Positions 31,090 to 42,368 are shown, counted from the first letter of the stretch. The stretch: 64,000 nucleotides of DNA from Nymphaea colorata (GCF_008831285.2 NC_045148.1:4404001-4468000); one strand, 5' to 3'. A program made the numbers and translations. The notes: generated from the letters alone by a model not told the origin.

Positions 31090-31247
31090 CACAAGAGCCA
31101 TTGCCAATAAGACTGTTGGCAATGGCCCCCACCCTAGCCTTAGCTATCTGCTACGGTAGAGGTCGTTGCTAATAACATCATTGGCAATGGACGAAAGGTT
31201 TATTGGCAACAAAAGAGCCGTTGCCAATAATATCTTTTGTTGTTGTG
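31090..31247. mobile_element. CACTA-like miniature element or subterminal-repeat fragment
   Basis: Ends read cacaagagccattgccaata and, inverted, cacaacaacaaaagatatta then ttggcaacggctc. Between them gccattgccaataa, gttggcaatggc, cattggcaatgg and gccgttgccaataa recur in both directions. Such clusters of gccgttgccaata are typical of the ends of plant CACTA (En/Spm) elements. No matching 3-bp target duplication is visible. It abuts copia sequence exactly at 31,248. Confidence 0.55.
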
Positions 31248-33140
31248 TCCGTCAAACAAAGAGCATAAAGGCTTGTGCCCTCAAGATAATGCAAAATTCT
31301 TTTAACCATAGCCTAATGAGAGAGAAAGGGAGAATGCATGAACTAGCAAGCTCTAGTCACTCCAAAGGAGATGTCAGGCCGAGTTAATGTGGCATATTGG
31401 AAGACTACTGCCACAATTCAATACAATGAAGGATTGTCAAAAAGGAGATCGAGGAACCATGGAAGAAGACGTGGCTTTGGCATTGGTCGTGTTGGCCTTT
31501 GGGAGAATATTATGCATATAACTTTGCTGGCATACATACAATTGCTCCAATCTTTGCTTGACTTCAATGCAGAGAAAATAAGATGATGGCCCAAGATCCT
31601 TCAAATAGAAGGCATGCCCAATTTGGTGAATTAGTTGCGGGAAGTGAAGCTAAAAGAATTTCCAATGATAATAATATCATCAACATAAACAAGAATATAG
31701 ATTCTAATGGAGCCCTAAGAGTAAACAAATAAGGATGCATCTGACTGGATACATGAAATTCAAGATGAGTATGATGGCATCTGACTTGATGATGCCGTGC
31801 TCGTGGGGCTTGCTTGAGCCCTGCAAAGATAGTTTGGAAATTTGGGATCAATAAAGCCCTCAGGTTCAAGCATATATACATCTTCATCAATATAGCCATT
31901 GAAAAAGTAGTTATCAAAATCAAGTTGGCAAAGAATCTAGTCAAACTGAGTGGACAAAGTGAGAAGAACTCAGATGGTGGTGGGTTTTACAGTTGGGCTG
32001 AATGTTTCCCCAGTCAATGTTGTTTGTTTGAAGCAAACCTCAAGCTACCAAGCAGGCCTTATGGCAGGCAATGGGCCTGTCTTCATTGCATTTTAATTTA
32101 TACACCCACTTGGAGGAAATGACATTGTATTCTGACTTTGGAGGGACGAAATACCATGTCTCGTTTTTCTTGAGGGCTAAGAATTCTTGTTGCATGTGAG
32201 ACACCATTTTCATGATTTATTGGCTCCTTGAAATTTTCCTGATTCCTGAGAAGAGAAAACAGTACTTATTGTTTTTTATTTCAAGAAGCCTATCGTAGAT
32301 CATGTTACCATGGTGTGCGAGTGATAGGCTGGACGATGAATTGAGCTTGCCTCATTTGACGAATGAAACTCGGGAGTTGAATTTTCATTTGGCAACTGTC
32401 GTTCAAGAGCTGGAGCCTCTGGAGGTACAGGTATATAAAAAAGAGATATACTGCTATTTGTTGAAGGAGGATTGCCTGGCTGCTCGTTTGGATCATTAGA
32501 ACTTGAGTTCAATGGGATAGAATAAGTACTTGGCAGCCATGTCAATAAATCATGATCAGATACATCTTCAAATCTGAGTGGCAAGAATTATGTTTATCAA
32601 ATATTGCCTGACGTGAAATAATGACACGTTTATTTGTGGCATCGTAGCATAGATAACCCTTCTGACGGCTTGCATACTCAAAAACTAAAAGACATTGATT
32701 AGTCTTTGGCTGAAACTTGGAGTTCTTGGATATTGACAGCAGCGGGTACTACTTTATCCCAAAACCTGTAAGTGTGCATAATCTTGATCTGTATTAAAGA
32801 GCAAGGAAAATGGAGTCTTCCGATTTAATTTGACAATGGGCAAACAATTAATAATGTGTGGTAGTTCGAAAAGCATGTGCCCAAAATTCATAAGTCAAGC
32901 GAGCATCAAGGATCATGTCAATTCTTGCATTTCACTATGACGTTTTGCTGTGGCATATAGGGACATTAAAATCTATGCATTATGCCATGATCTTTGCAAA
33001 ATGTTGCTGGAGAAGAACTAGCAAATTCCTCTCCATTATAAGTATGAATAGTGGTTATGGTCTCGCCCAATTGTTCTTCAACAAAAAGTCTTAAAATTCT
33101 TCTGATGAAAACCTGTTGAGGTATAGACCATCTTCCTTGT
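31248..33140 (-). pseudogene. Decayed Ty1/copia pol: integrase, RT, start of RNase H
   Basis: Reading down the minus strand: integrase pieces (YNGEEFASS; HGIMHRF.CPYMPQQN) at about 33,100-32,750; a linker with FEYASRQKGYLCYDA and KRVIIS near 32,620-32,700; MVT.S.IGFLK near 32,290; RT with NETWYFVP, KWVYKLKC and CHKACLVA near 32,200-32,050; YVDDIIIIGNS at 31,660-31,690; IEVKQRLEQLYVCQ near 31,550; TLTRPDISFGV and VKRILHYLEGT near 31,390-31,270. This is the normal order of plant copia pol. Many stops and frameshifts make it non-functional. The RNase H is cut off by the CACTA-like element, and upstream gag is not seen. Confidence 0.85.
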
Positions 33141-34742
33141 TGTCGTAAACAAAGTTTGACATTATATTTCTACGCTATTCAACTGCCACTATGGAAAAAT
33201 CAAAGTTTACATTTTCATATAACGTATCCGTAGAATCAGAAACATGAACAAATATAATTTTGATTAACTAATAAAAGTTGAATTACGGACACTCAAATGA
33301 ATGTCACCAGTCACCACAAATAAAAATTGTCATATACTGAAAAAGTCATATAAACAAAATAAAAACAACGTTAAAAACTTAGACAACTCTAGCTTCAGTA
33401 AGCATCTCAAGTAAGATCTCTTTTCGCACAGACGATTGACAACCAAGCATTGCTTCAATCCTTTTTTTTCTCATCTTTAGTAAGACATGCGTTGATCTGC
33501 AGCCCTACCATGGCCTATGTGGTCAAGAGGTTCTTTCGTTTCTTTCTTGGGTGTCTCTATTAGGAGGTGGTGGCTAATGTTACTTTAATGGTTTTCCTTC
33601 TTGGTCTTTGTAGTTTCATGTGCTGAGCAGCTTGATTCTAATGGAGCTTGGTTCTCTCACAGAGTTGATGATTAGCATCCCCATTTTGATTATTTTGTAA
33701 CTTCCTTGTTTTTGTTAATAAAGGATGAGAGACTACGTCCCTGCATTTTCCATCGGGAAGAGTGTCATTTATCCATGATCTTACTAAAATCTGTGGAATG
33801 TTTGTTGAGTTCAGCTATTTCTAGTTCTACGAGCAAGGGTCGATTGTAGATGAAGGTGGGTACATGTTGAAAAAGCTAGTAAGTTAGCATACAGAATAAC
33901 AATTTTGAGTTTTGCTTGAGAGACAATGAGAGAGAGAGAGAGGGAGTCATTTTAGTGGAGTCTTGATTCTTGACTCTTTTTTTAACCTTTATATGAACAA
34001 ATTTGTCCAATTTTTCCATTGGAAACTTAAAATAAGCAGTCGATTAACAACATCTGTGCCCGAAGTAAGATAACTGAAAACTCTAATTATAAACAAATCA
34101 AGTTGAGTTACATGAATTCAACTCGATTACAATCTTTATTAATCAAGTTCCATATCGAGTTATCTTTTTTATTAAAATTTTCAAACTTAAAACTAAGAAA
34201 ATAAATCAAATCGCAAACCAGTTTAAATAGGACTCAATCTATCGAATGCAAATCAAGTTGACCCCTGTATAACTCAACTGAGCTCTTGAGTCGAAACCAA
34301 CTGACTCAAGACGTGTACGAGCCTAAATCTAGATGAAGCGCTATTAAGCCGCTTGTCCTTCATGGCTTGCTAAGCTAATAATAATTAGTTTTTTTCTTTT
34401 TTTTTTTTGTTGGGTGTAGGTTGAAGCATGTTTTCTGCAAAATAATTAGCATCCGGTGCCGGCGGGCTTCTAGGCATTTGAATGGCTATCCATAGTTTGC
34501 CAATGAAAGTTTCTATTTTTTTCTACTCAGATTGGTTGAGCACAGGATCATTTTGTGAATTCACTTTCTTGTTTTTTTACTGTGGTTTATTAGCACGGAG
34601 CAGGGCTTCAATCTCTCGGAAATCAAGCAGATTCTGGACCAATAAAATGCCATCGGATTCTGTAAAGCAGACAGCGTCGATCGGTCTAGTCCTCTTCCTT
34701 CCTTGCTAGTCTCACCAACCTCATGTGACAAAACCCCAGGCC
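33141..34742. other. No gene recognised; GA microsatellite and AT-rich DNA
   Basis: Includes a (GA)n tract at about 33,926-33,943 and, near 34,100-34,310, repeated caagttga, actcaa and gagtc motifs of MITE-like character. A frame at 34,482-34,709 is unrecognised. The text near 33,690-33,730 (tgtttttgttaataaagg) resembles a LINE 3' end but lacks coding support. Confidence 0.4.
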
Positions 34743-34962
34743 TTAGAATGTAAAGAAGGTATCGATTACAGCTAAACTAAATATCAATCCTGCGGTAATT
34801 ATCCTATCACCATTATCACCATTGCCTGGAATTGATGGAGGATCACTATTTCTGCATCTCAAAGAGACTGCCAAAGAAAGAAAGATAGATACCCAGGAAC
34901 TTGAGCAAATCGCGTTGGCAACCCGTCCACTTTCTTCCAAGATGTACTCGTTTGATTCCTGC
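34743..34962 (-). CDS. Possible terminal exon, two hydrophobic segments (unrecognised)
   Basis: On the minus strand a good acceptor (gatttgattttgcag) is followed by an open frame of about 72 codons ending in a stop just before 34,743. It starts near ESNEYILEESGRVAN and has two hydrophobic stretches (SSWVSIFLSLAVSL and IITAGLIFSLAVIDTFF) that could be membrane segments. The upstream region to 35,500 is duplicated at 37,385-37,905 in a copy whose acceptor is changed. I do not recognise the family. It may be the last exon of a small membrane protein gene or a chance frame. Confidence 0.28.
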
Positions 34963-35500
34963 AAAATCAAATACCATTTGATCCAGAGGTCTTAAACCTT
35001 TGAGAAACTAGAGGGAGAACCCCTCGATTGAATCTAGAAAAATGAGATTCTAGAAGGAACTTGTACATAATCCACCGACTCGTCGATAAGCCCTCAACGG
35101 GCCCACCTAGTTTTCATTTTATGCACTAAAAAAGCAGCATCCAAAGGAGACCTCCTTATAACTCTTCACCAAGCGACAAACACCCAGCAAAAAAGAAATC
35201 TGCAGAACCCAGACGAAACCAAATACAAGTAAACAAAGTAAACCCAATTTTTTAACGGCATCCCCAATGAAAGACAAAGGAAAAACCGAGTAAGACCTCA
35301 AGAAATAAAATAATATAAATAAAAAAGGACACGGTGCTCATTCTACAGACAAAAAGTTATGTTCCATCCTCATATATGTCAGCTAAAACCAAAAAGAGGA
35401 GGAGGAGAGGAAGAGGAAGAAGAAGAATTTAGCCGACATCGCCTTGGATGGTTAGAGAAATAATGTAGGGACATGGTCATAAGTGTAAACACATGAAGCT
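34963..35500 (-). repeat. Duplicated segment, copy 1 (possible intron and 5' region)
   Basis: Collinear with 37,385-37,905: gcaaaatcaa..accatttgatcc, aacccttgaaaga-like text, tatgcactaa, gacctc, accaag, caaaaagaaat, acaagtaaacaaa, gttatgttcc, tcagctaaaacca, tttagccgacat and taagggac recur in order. On the minus strand the text looks like untranslated or intron sequence, ending in the acceptor at 34,963. Confidence 0.75.
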
Positions 35501-36122
35501 CTTCATTGTGGAGGAGGAAAACGAAAAGGAGCAGCCTCCTATGAAGACCGAGCAGCTTGACAGCCAAGGAGAGAGAGCAGGTTCAAAATTTCAGCACGAG
35601 TCCAATGTAAAATGTCACTCCCTCCTCGGCTGACACTACACGGCCTAATTCAATGAGAGTCATTGGCCATATCGATGAACATCGTGCGATGTGTGATGGT
35701 TATTCTTGACATATATCTATATATATATACACATATATGACACTCAAAAATATAATATTATCTAGATTTCATTCTCTTGGCAGCCAGAAAGTGCTTATTT
35801 TACAAATGCAACTTGCGCAAAAACTTTTGGCTTAATGCTTTCATTTTCTTCAACTGCTACTGTTCTATGGTGTTGGTCCAACCAACGTTGTTATTTAATC
35901 TCTTAAATTATGTTGTCTGCAAACTTTTATAAATCCAAGTAAAGGGTTAACCTCAATGCCGACCAAAGTTAAACTAAAGAATCACAAAAAATATGTTGCA
36001 TAGTTGCATTTTTTTAGCTAACAAGAACCATGATTGTATAATCTATTTTCTAATCTTATATTTGTGAATGCATAAAGTTTATTAAGTTGCTCTTTTCTGC
36101 AAAGCTTTTAAGGCTTGGCCTC
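35501..36122. other. No gene recognised
   Basis: A minus-strand ATG frame at 35,379-35,567 (62 codons, with a Ser run) lies at the upstream edge of the duplicated segment; it could be a first exon but has no recognisable domain. The rest is AT-rich. Confidence 0.35.
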
Positions 36123-36305
36123 AATGGCGGAGCCAAAAATTTTTGGCTACGTGGCACTGTTATAGAAATTCTCATTTCTGAATGAGCACAACATATATAA
36201 ATAAGTAAATAATTGTAAGGAATTTATGTAAAAATATGTAAAAAATAAATAAAAATTTTGTTGCTGGTGTGGGCAACTGCCCACGCTAGTCTATATGTAG
36301 CCATG
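36123..36305 (-). repeat. Dispersed short element, gcggagcc type
   Basis: Flanked by ggcggagccaaaaatttttg and gggcaactgcccacgctagt around an AT-rich core. An inverted relative (ctacccacgccggtccatca ... ttggctcagcc) is at 51,893-52,075. Confidence 0.5.
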
Positions 36306-37384
36306 CTACTGGTTGGCGTGTGGAGCGGTCGAGCAGTTGGAGATTTCTCTGGTTCTTGGTTTTTGCTTGGCTTGCAGCATTTCGATAAGCTCGATTGTTT
36401 TCAATGTTTTTGAGATTAATGTTGACTACATATTAAGCATAAGTAGTTTGAACAAATGCAGAAAATACTATATCAGTAGATTAAAGCAACTGTCACAAAT
36501 TTTATTCTTGCTGTAAAATTCAAGAGGGTGTTCACTGTTATTAACCATCTAAATTGAAGCGAATGATTAAAAACAGTTTTCACATGGATGAAGGTTCTAG
36601 GGTGTTGTTCAGTGCAATCGATCAACTTGCCTCTAGAAAGCATATTTAAAATCTGATTCAGGCTTTTTTCTAGCACTTGTTTTGAATGACATGTTTCCAT
36701 CAACGAATTTCATGACTAGTCTTGGTTTCACGCCTCGATGTGGTTATAAATTACGTACGGACATTGATCTGATGTAAGGTACAGACAGGCTCCACATGTA
36801 TTGATGTTTCACAGATGCCTTTTCTAAACCTTGAGATTGATTCTTCAATGGCAATGCTCATAGACAACGGGATTCTAGTATTCTTCGTCTGTTTATTGCT
36901 TCCTCAACTGCTGATAAGCAGATAAGAGAGAACAATGGGATTCTAGATGCCTTTGGCTGACAATGAAGTATAGCAGTGATTCACAGATTTAGAATATAAT
37001 CTGATACTTGATCCAAATTTGGGTTCTAGTAATGATCCGGTTGAAAAATTCTCCAAACTTGTCACAGATATCACGGGAATTTTAGCAAATAATTATGTCT
37101 TCGGGGCCGCATTCTGCTTGTACCTACCCTTGAGATGTTCCTCATAGTGCATGACAAACTTGATCTTGATTTTATTTGAGAAATGTTTTGACAGAGGAAA
37201 CTGGAAAGGGTTCAGGGTACACAAACTTGGGACACCAACCATGCCCAAATGAATCCGAAACACAAGCTGCTGACACCTTGAGACGTTACCTTCCCGAATT
37301 GGCCAACTATGTTTTTCATTAATACATTAGTCAAATGAACATCGCATCGGCTCTGCAGTCTGCAGAAGGCTTCTTTCAAGAGCT
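36306..37384. other. No gene recognised
   Basis: AT-rich; short frames on both strands lack recognisable content. The last part corresponds by position to the exon of copy 1 at 34,743-34,962, but similarity fades within about 40 bp. Confidence 0.4.
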
Positions 37385-37905
37385 ATTTGATGTTTGGTTC
37401 ATGCAAAATCAACCACCATTTGATCCACTAAACCCTTGAAAGAATAGAGGTAGAAGCCCGATTGAGTATCTAAAAGAGTGAGACTTTCGATTGCACTTGT
37501 ACGTAACTCACAGTCTCACACAGAATGGCTGACAAGCTCTCAAAGTATCGAACTAATCTTAATTCTATGCACTAAGAAAAGCATGAAAGAAAAGAAGACC
37601 TCTTTGTGACGCTTTCACCAAAGCGGGAAACGCCCGGCAAAAAGAAATTTCAAGAAACCAAAATGAAATTAACTACAAGTAAACAAACTAAAACTAATTT
37701 TTGAAAGAGAAGGGAAAGGCTGAAGAAAAGAAGAGATGAATGGACCAACGGAGTTCAAGTTAGAAATAAGAGAAAGTATGTTCCGCCCCCACATTATCAG
37801 CTACAACCAGAAGAAGAAGACAACGAGTTTAGCCGACATAGAGAAACAATGGATTGAGCAACAATGTAAGGGACCAGTTCATCCCTAAGGCATTTACAAA
37901 TAGCA
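37385..37905 (-). repeat. Duplicated segment, copy 2
   Basis: Diverged direct duplicate of 34,963-35,500, offset by about 2.4 kb. The acceptor of copy 1 (ttttgcag) reads ttttgcatg here, so splicing would be lost. The copia fragment starts just beyond its right edge. Confidence 0.75.
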
Positions 37906-37923
37906 CAAGCCAAAGGGGCAGAC

Positions 37924-37948
37924 TGTTAGGAATTCAGTTCCTCTCGAT
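37924..37948 (+). repeat. First 25 bp of a copia LTR
   Basis: tgttaggaattcagttcctc and the next 5 bases match the LTR start at 38,945 with one mismatch. It is joined directly to copia RT sequence in the opposite orientation. Confidence 0.7.
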
Positions 37949-38345
37949 AAAACTCAAGTCCTCTCCAGTTAAGATTATATCATCTCCATAAACAGCAGCA
38001 ATAATTGTTTCTTTGCTGGTCAAGGCTACAAATATGGAATGATCAACACTACTTATCTTATATCCTCCTTCAATCAACTTTGAACTCAATTTTTCATACC
38101 AGGCTTTAGGTGATTGCTTGAGCACATATAGTGACTTCTTTAATTTGCACATCTGTGGCTGAGTACCATGTTGAACATAGTCATTGGGGTAATTCCATAT
38201 AGATATCTTCTTCTAACTCTCCGTGAAGAAAGACATTCTTCACATCTAGTTGGTACATGTTCCAACTCTTTACTGCTGCTACTGAAAATAGTATTCGTAA
38301 TGAGCTTATCTTTGCAATAGGGACGAAGGTCTCATGATAGTCAAT
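37949..38345 (-). pseudogene. Copia reverse transcriptase fragment, inverted
   Basis: On the minus strand: GIDYHETFVPIAK, ILFSVAAVKSWNMYQLDVKN, FLHGELEEDIYMELPQ, then after a frameshift CKLKKSLYVLKQSPKAWYEK and VYGDDIILTG. These are the standard copia RT blocks, with YVDD changed to YGDD. Orientation is opposite to the RNase H that follows at 38,366, so a piece of the element has been inverted. Not functional. Confidence 0.88.
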
Positions 38346-38365
38346 GCCTTGTTCTTCTGTAAAGC

Positions 38366-38930
38366 CATTAAATGTAGAAGCAGCCTATCATGTGCTTAGA
38401 TATCTTAAGAAGACAGGTAATAAGGGCATCATGTTTAGAAGAAACAATCATCTACAAATATACAGATATGCAGATGCTGACTGGGCAGGAAATCAAAATG
38501 ACAGAACATCAACAACTGGTCACTGTTGCTTCGTTGGTGATAATTTAATTTCTTGGAGGAGTAAGAAACAAATGGTTGTGGCCAAATCAAGTGCAGAATG
38601 TGAATATCGAGCTATGGCTCTCACTGTATGCGAACTGTTATGGATAAAATACTTGTTACAAGACATGAAGATAAACATAAATCAGACAATGAGTCTCTTT
38701 TGTGATAGCATGGCTGCAATGTACATTGGAAATAATCCTGTGTTTCACGAACGGACGAAACACATCAAAGTTGATTGTCACTTCCTAAGAGAAAAAATTT
38801 AGTAGGGGTTTTAAAAACTCAACATTTAATTCAAAGGATCAATTGGCAGATATTCTAACCAAAACTATATGCAAAGAAATATTCCACAGGTTATGTTGCA
38901 AGTTAGGTCTTCAAAGTCTGGAAGATCTAA
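38366..38930 (+). pseudogene. Copia RNase H fragment
   Basis: The plus strand encodes AAYHVLRYLKKTGNKGIMF, ADADWAGNQNDRTSTTG, SKKQMVVAKSSAECEYRAM, CDSMAAMYIGNNPVFHERTK and CHFLREKI, the C-terminal part of copia pol. A stop at 38,800 and a frame change precede the end (QLADILTKT, LGLQSLEDLT). The domain content is nearly complete, but it is separated from a correctly oriented RT. Confidence 0.9.
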
Positions 38931-38944
38931 CTTGAGGGGGAGAA
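38931..38944 (+). other. Copia polypurine tract
   Basis: cttgagggggagaa directly before the LTR start tgttaagaattc, the classic place and form of the copia purine tract. Confidence 0.8.
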
Positions 38945-39110
38945 TGTTAAGAATTCAGTTCCTCTCGATCTCTCTCCATCAGGAGTACTGGGAGACAGCT
39001 GTAACATAACTGTTTACAGCTGTATCCCATTGGTAGTAGGTATGATTTTTGTATATACAGTTCTGTCTTATACTGTATATGTATATATATCTGATCTAAC
39101 ACTTAAAAAT
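38945..39110 (+). repeat. Copia 3' LTR (end uncertain)
   Basis: Starts tgttaagaattcagttcctc. Contains atactgtatatgtatatata near 39,070-39,090, a possible TATA region. Its 3' end and target duplication are not clear; it may extend to about 39,300. Confidence 0.6.
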
Positions 39111-39544
39111 TAGTGGGATTCCTTCACATTACACGCACATCCTTTATCTTTCTCGTTTCTTCTCTGTCACTTTACGCTTCCTGTTATTCTTCCCTCTAAA
39201 CCAGGGTTTTCCTCAATCTCAAGACAGACGTCCAGTCCCAAGCAATCGAAATATGAAGAGCTCAAAGGGAAATCTCCTTCGTCTCGCTGCCCAGTTCCAC
39301 AGGCATCTTAAAACATACCCTTAGATAGAATAACCCTAAATCGAAAACCCACACCTTGAAACCAGTCTCAACACACACACACACAGAGTATATCCCCAAA
39401 CCAACAACGCACATCTATAAACCAATCTCAACAGAGAAAAAGAGAGAATATGAAAGGTTCAGGGAAGAAGAAGAGAACAGTGAGAGAGAGTCTACAAAGA
39501 ATTTGATTCTCTCAAGGTAGGCTTGCATAAATCCCTTTCTTCAT
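39111..39544. other. No gene recognised; LTR remainder or leader-like DNA
   Basis: Pyrimidine-rich and then purine-rich tracts with a short (AC)n run near 39,372. Parts may belong to the copia LTR. Confidence 0.35.
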
Positions 39545-39905
39545 GAAGCAATGTTATTTGAGAAACACTATTGAAAGGTTTCTTCAAGATGTCAATGCCT
39601 CAAGCACATATTTGCATTCTATGATCTATTCAAGGATAGGTTCGGAAATTGTTGCCTTGATCCAACTCAAGCAAGCCTATCAGATTTCTTCCAAAACAGC
39701 GTATTCCGGCATCTCTTGTTATAGTTTGAGATGGTGTAACGTATGAACCATCAATGTATTGGATCAGCTCTTGCGACTCCATAATCTACTTAAGCTGGCT
39801 ATGCGATAGCAGAAATTGTTCCTGTTGAGTTTCAGAGTCTAGGGTGGCTACAGCGTTCTACTGCGTGGAGGAGGACGGCAAACCAGCCATGGTTCTTCTA
39901 GAAGA
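39545..39905 (-). pseudogene. Copia gag N-terminal remnant
   Basis: On the minus strand, starting just after a primer-like site, frames read MAGLPSSSTQ, QFLLSHSQLK.IMESQELIQ, YIDGSYVTPSQTI and then ALFWKKSDRLA-like text after a frameshift. This fits the N-terminus of plant copia Gag (NYLLWK..Q....L.GYVDGS..P). Stops and frameshifts are present. Confidence 0.6.
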
Positions 39906-39914
39906 AGAAGTTGG

Positions 39915-39927
39915 TGGCTCTGATACA
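39915..39927 (-). other. Degenerate tRNA-Met primer site of minus-strand copia
   Basis: ggctctgatac (plus) is the inverse of gtatcagagcc, the core of the initiator-Met primer site, between gag and an LTR-like end. Confidence 0.6.
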
Positions 39928-39933
39928 ATAAAA

Positions 39934-40170
39934 TGAAAGAAAATGTTAGGATATTGTGTATTACTGAACCAAGAATTACAAGATAGACAACTCATTGAGA
40001 GAAATGCTCAATCATTGGTTACAGCGGAACCTAAACCTAAGGAAAAAATTTAAAATTCAATAATACTTTCCTTTATTGCTGGAAGCTGTTTTCAATCTCT
40101 CAGCTGGAGCGGATTTGTTTCCAACCTTCAACGCCTATCTACAACAGCTTCGTTAATATTTGCTTTATCT
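39934..40170 (-). repeat. LTR-like remnant of minus-strand copia
   Basis: On the minus strand it ends ggttcagtaatacacaatat and then cctaacattttctttca before the primer site. The far end is not resolved and may merge with LINE sequence. Confidence 0.4.
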
Positions 40171-40179
40171 TCAATAATT

Positions 40180-40860
40180 TCCTTGAGATTGTTAATGGAC
40201 AAAACAACACAAGAATAGCATGTAAGCTCCTGAGTTTAGGTCATCCAACAATCACCAAAATGCATGAACTCTGTGACTTGAAAGAAGGAAAATGCTAAAG
40301 AGATATTGTCAAAGGCCCTGTATCAATCATCAGCATATAGAAAGGAGATTGAGATGATGCCATCAAATGTGCCAATTCCGAAGTTAGAATATATTGATTG
40401 TGTATAGAACCACAAGAACAAAAGCCATGCGCAATAGAGATATCAAATGCGAGAGGAAGGTATGAAGCCATTCAGCCAACACCTTCACGATAATACGTTT
40501 AGGCACAATCATGAGGGGAATTGGCCTCAAAAAAGAGATTTCGGGGTTATCCGAACTCTTTTGCGATAACACGAACAACGTCTTCTGTGTTTCTTTGGGC
40601 ATAGTATTACGTTAAAAATCTGCGCTTATGGTTATAAGATTACATAGAATATCAGCCCAAAACCAATTGAAGAAGTCAAAGGGCAAACCATTGATTCCAG
40701 GTGCATGCTTTGATGCCAAATATCTGTCTAGTGGCTGCAAGAATCTCAGAGGTAGAAAACATCACTTATACCTGCTCATATTGAGAACAATAAAGATGTT
40801 TAAAGCCACAAGGATTGAATGACTAGTTTTCTAGTTCTTAAGAGTGAGAGTCAGAGAGAT
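40180..40860 (-). pseudogene. L1-like LINE reverse transcriptase fragment
   Basis: On the minus strand: SEILAATRQIFGIKA, GINGLPFDFF-like text (40,680-40,740), then DNPEISFLRPIPLMIVPKRI, VKVLAEWLHTFLSHLIS and AFV (40,400-40,560), then GPFDNISLAFSFF-like text near 40,280. This is the N-terminal half of a plant L1 RT (PGPDGF, FRPISL..V.YKI..K.LA.RL, QSAF). Frames are broken, so it is a pseudogene. Confidence 0.68.
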
Positions 40861-41329
40861 TTGAACAACAAGTTGTTGGTGGATGAAGCATTCCAAAATC
40901 TTCAAGAATCAGACCACTAAGTGTCAATGAAAAGTCCTGAGCACCTGAGCATTTAGAAGTGGTTGTTTATGAAAAAAAAAAAAGTGTTGATTTCATTAGC
41001 CACCCAATCATGATCATTCCCGTCATTTGATTTCATCATGGGTATGCAAATTCGGCTAAGAGGGATGACGTCAGTGTTGACAGTTTCTTTAGAATCAATG
41101 GCATCTGGAAAGAGTTGAGAGCACGGGGGATGAGGTCCACTAACTCAACAAGTAGATCATCAACCAGAGGTATGGCGGGCGGGGAGGTCTGAGAAGTAAG
41201 GGAATCGATTAGGAAGACGAAGAAGGAAGAGGCAGTGGGAAGGGAGAAGAGGCAATAGAGCGGAGGGTTAGAGAAGGTAGTGACGATGGCAAAGACAATG
41301 AAGGTGACAAAGGAAGGCAGAAGGAGAGG
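40861..41329. other. No gene recognised
   Basis: Mixed sequence with a short A-run near 40,970 and GA-rich tracts near 41,215-41,330. Confidence 0.4.
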
Positions 41330-42060
41330 GAAGAATCATAGTTGTCAAACCTGGTGATCCGACTATAGAATCGCCAGAGTCGGATGCGAACCGTTCAGCT
41401 ATTAGGTCACCGGTTAGGAACCAACCGATACACACCATGACTCGGCTGAGGTCCATTGACTCGGTCCAGAATTGGGTGACTCAGTGGTTCGTTGACTCGG
41501 TTGGAAATAGGGTGAGCCAGGCACAATATGGGTATTGACTATACAAAATTAAATTACCAACTGATTTTCAACTTTCCCTTTCTTGAATCGGTATGAAAAA
41601 ACAAAAAGAAAAGAAGATGAGGCCTAACTGGTTGGCGCTTTCTCTTTCTGTCTGTCTCACTATATATATATATATATTGTATATATATATTACAGTAGTT
41701 AGACCACTTGTTGAGGGTTTTTACTTTTTTGGCGACCCTCAGCCCCAAATCCCCAAACTAACCTTGTCCTTAATATCTCTCTCTCTCTATGTGACACCCC
41801 AAAGGGGGTCGGTCGGGCCACCGGTGAACCCCACTCAATCGGGATGTTATTGGAGAAAGCAACACTGTTTTTCTTTTACATTTTAATGATTTCATGAAGT
41901 CTATAAGCATTAAATAGTTAATTAAATTACTTTTTGAAAAAAAAACTAGAAAGAATGGCAGAGCCTGCTAACTCGGTTTGATTCTTGGTACTTGATCAAA
42001 TCAAGTCACCGAGCCAACCCACTGACCTGCTGACTCGATTGACTGCCGATCCTAGTCCAA
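41330..42060. repeat. MITE-like region with tgactcgg motifs and microsatellites
   Basis: Both edges carry variants of gactcgg and ggttgactcg (gccagagtcggatgcgaacc, ccattgactcggtccag; ctcggtttgattcttgg, gctgactcgattgactgcc). The middle holds (TA)n at about 41,661-41,691 and a gtgacaccccaaagggggtc block. Plausibly a non-autonomous DNA element with later insertions. Confidence 0.35.
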
Positions 42061-42274
42061 TTCCGGAGTTCATAACCAAATATGGGTAGAACTAGAAAAA
42101 ATGAAGGTAAGCCAAGAGACATCCGTACAACTCCACTGGAGAAAGAAGGAAGAAAGTAGATCTGCAGAAGGGGCCAAGATGGAGACAAGGGGAGACTGGG
42201 AGAGGATCCTGCTGGGTGAGGATTACACTGGTGAAACCCTCTGGGAGAGATAGAGATAGCAGAAAGCAAGTAAA
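42061..42274. other. No gene recognised
   Basis: Purine-rich on the plus strand. Minus-strand frames of 88-126 codons overlap here without recognisable domains. Confidence 0.35.
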
Positions 42275-42368
42275 AGAGAAGAGAGGATACCTGTTTACCA
42301 TTTTGCGTATCTTGTGCTTGCCGCTTGTGTAGACAAGTGATGATTTGGGAAACCCCATAGTGCATGCA

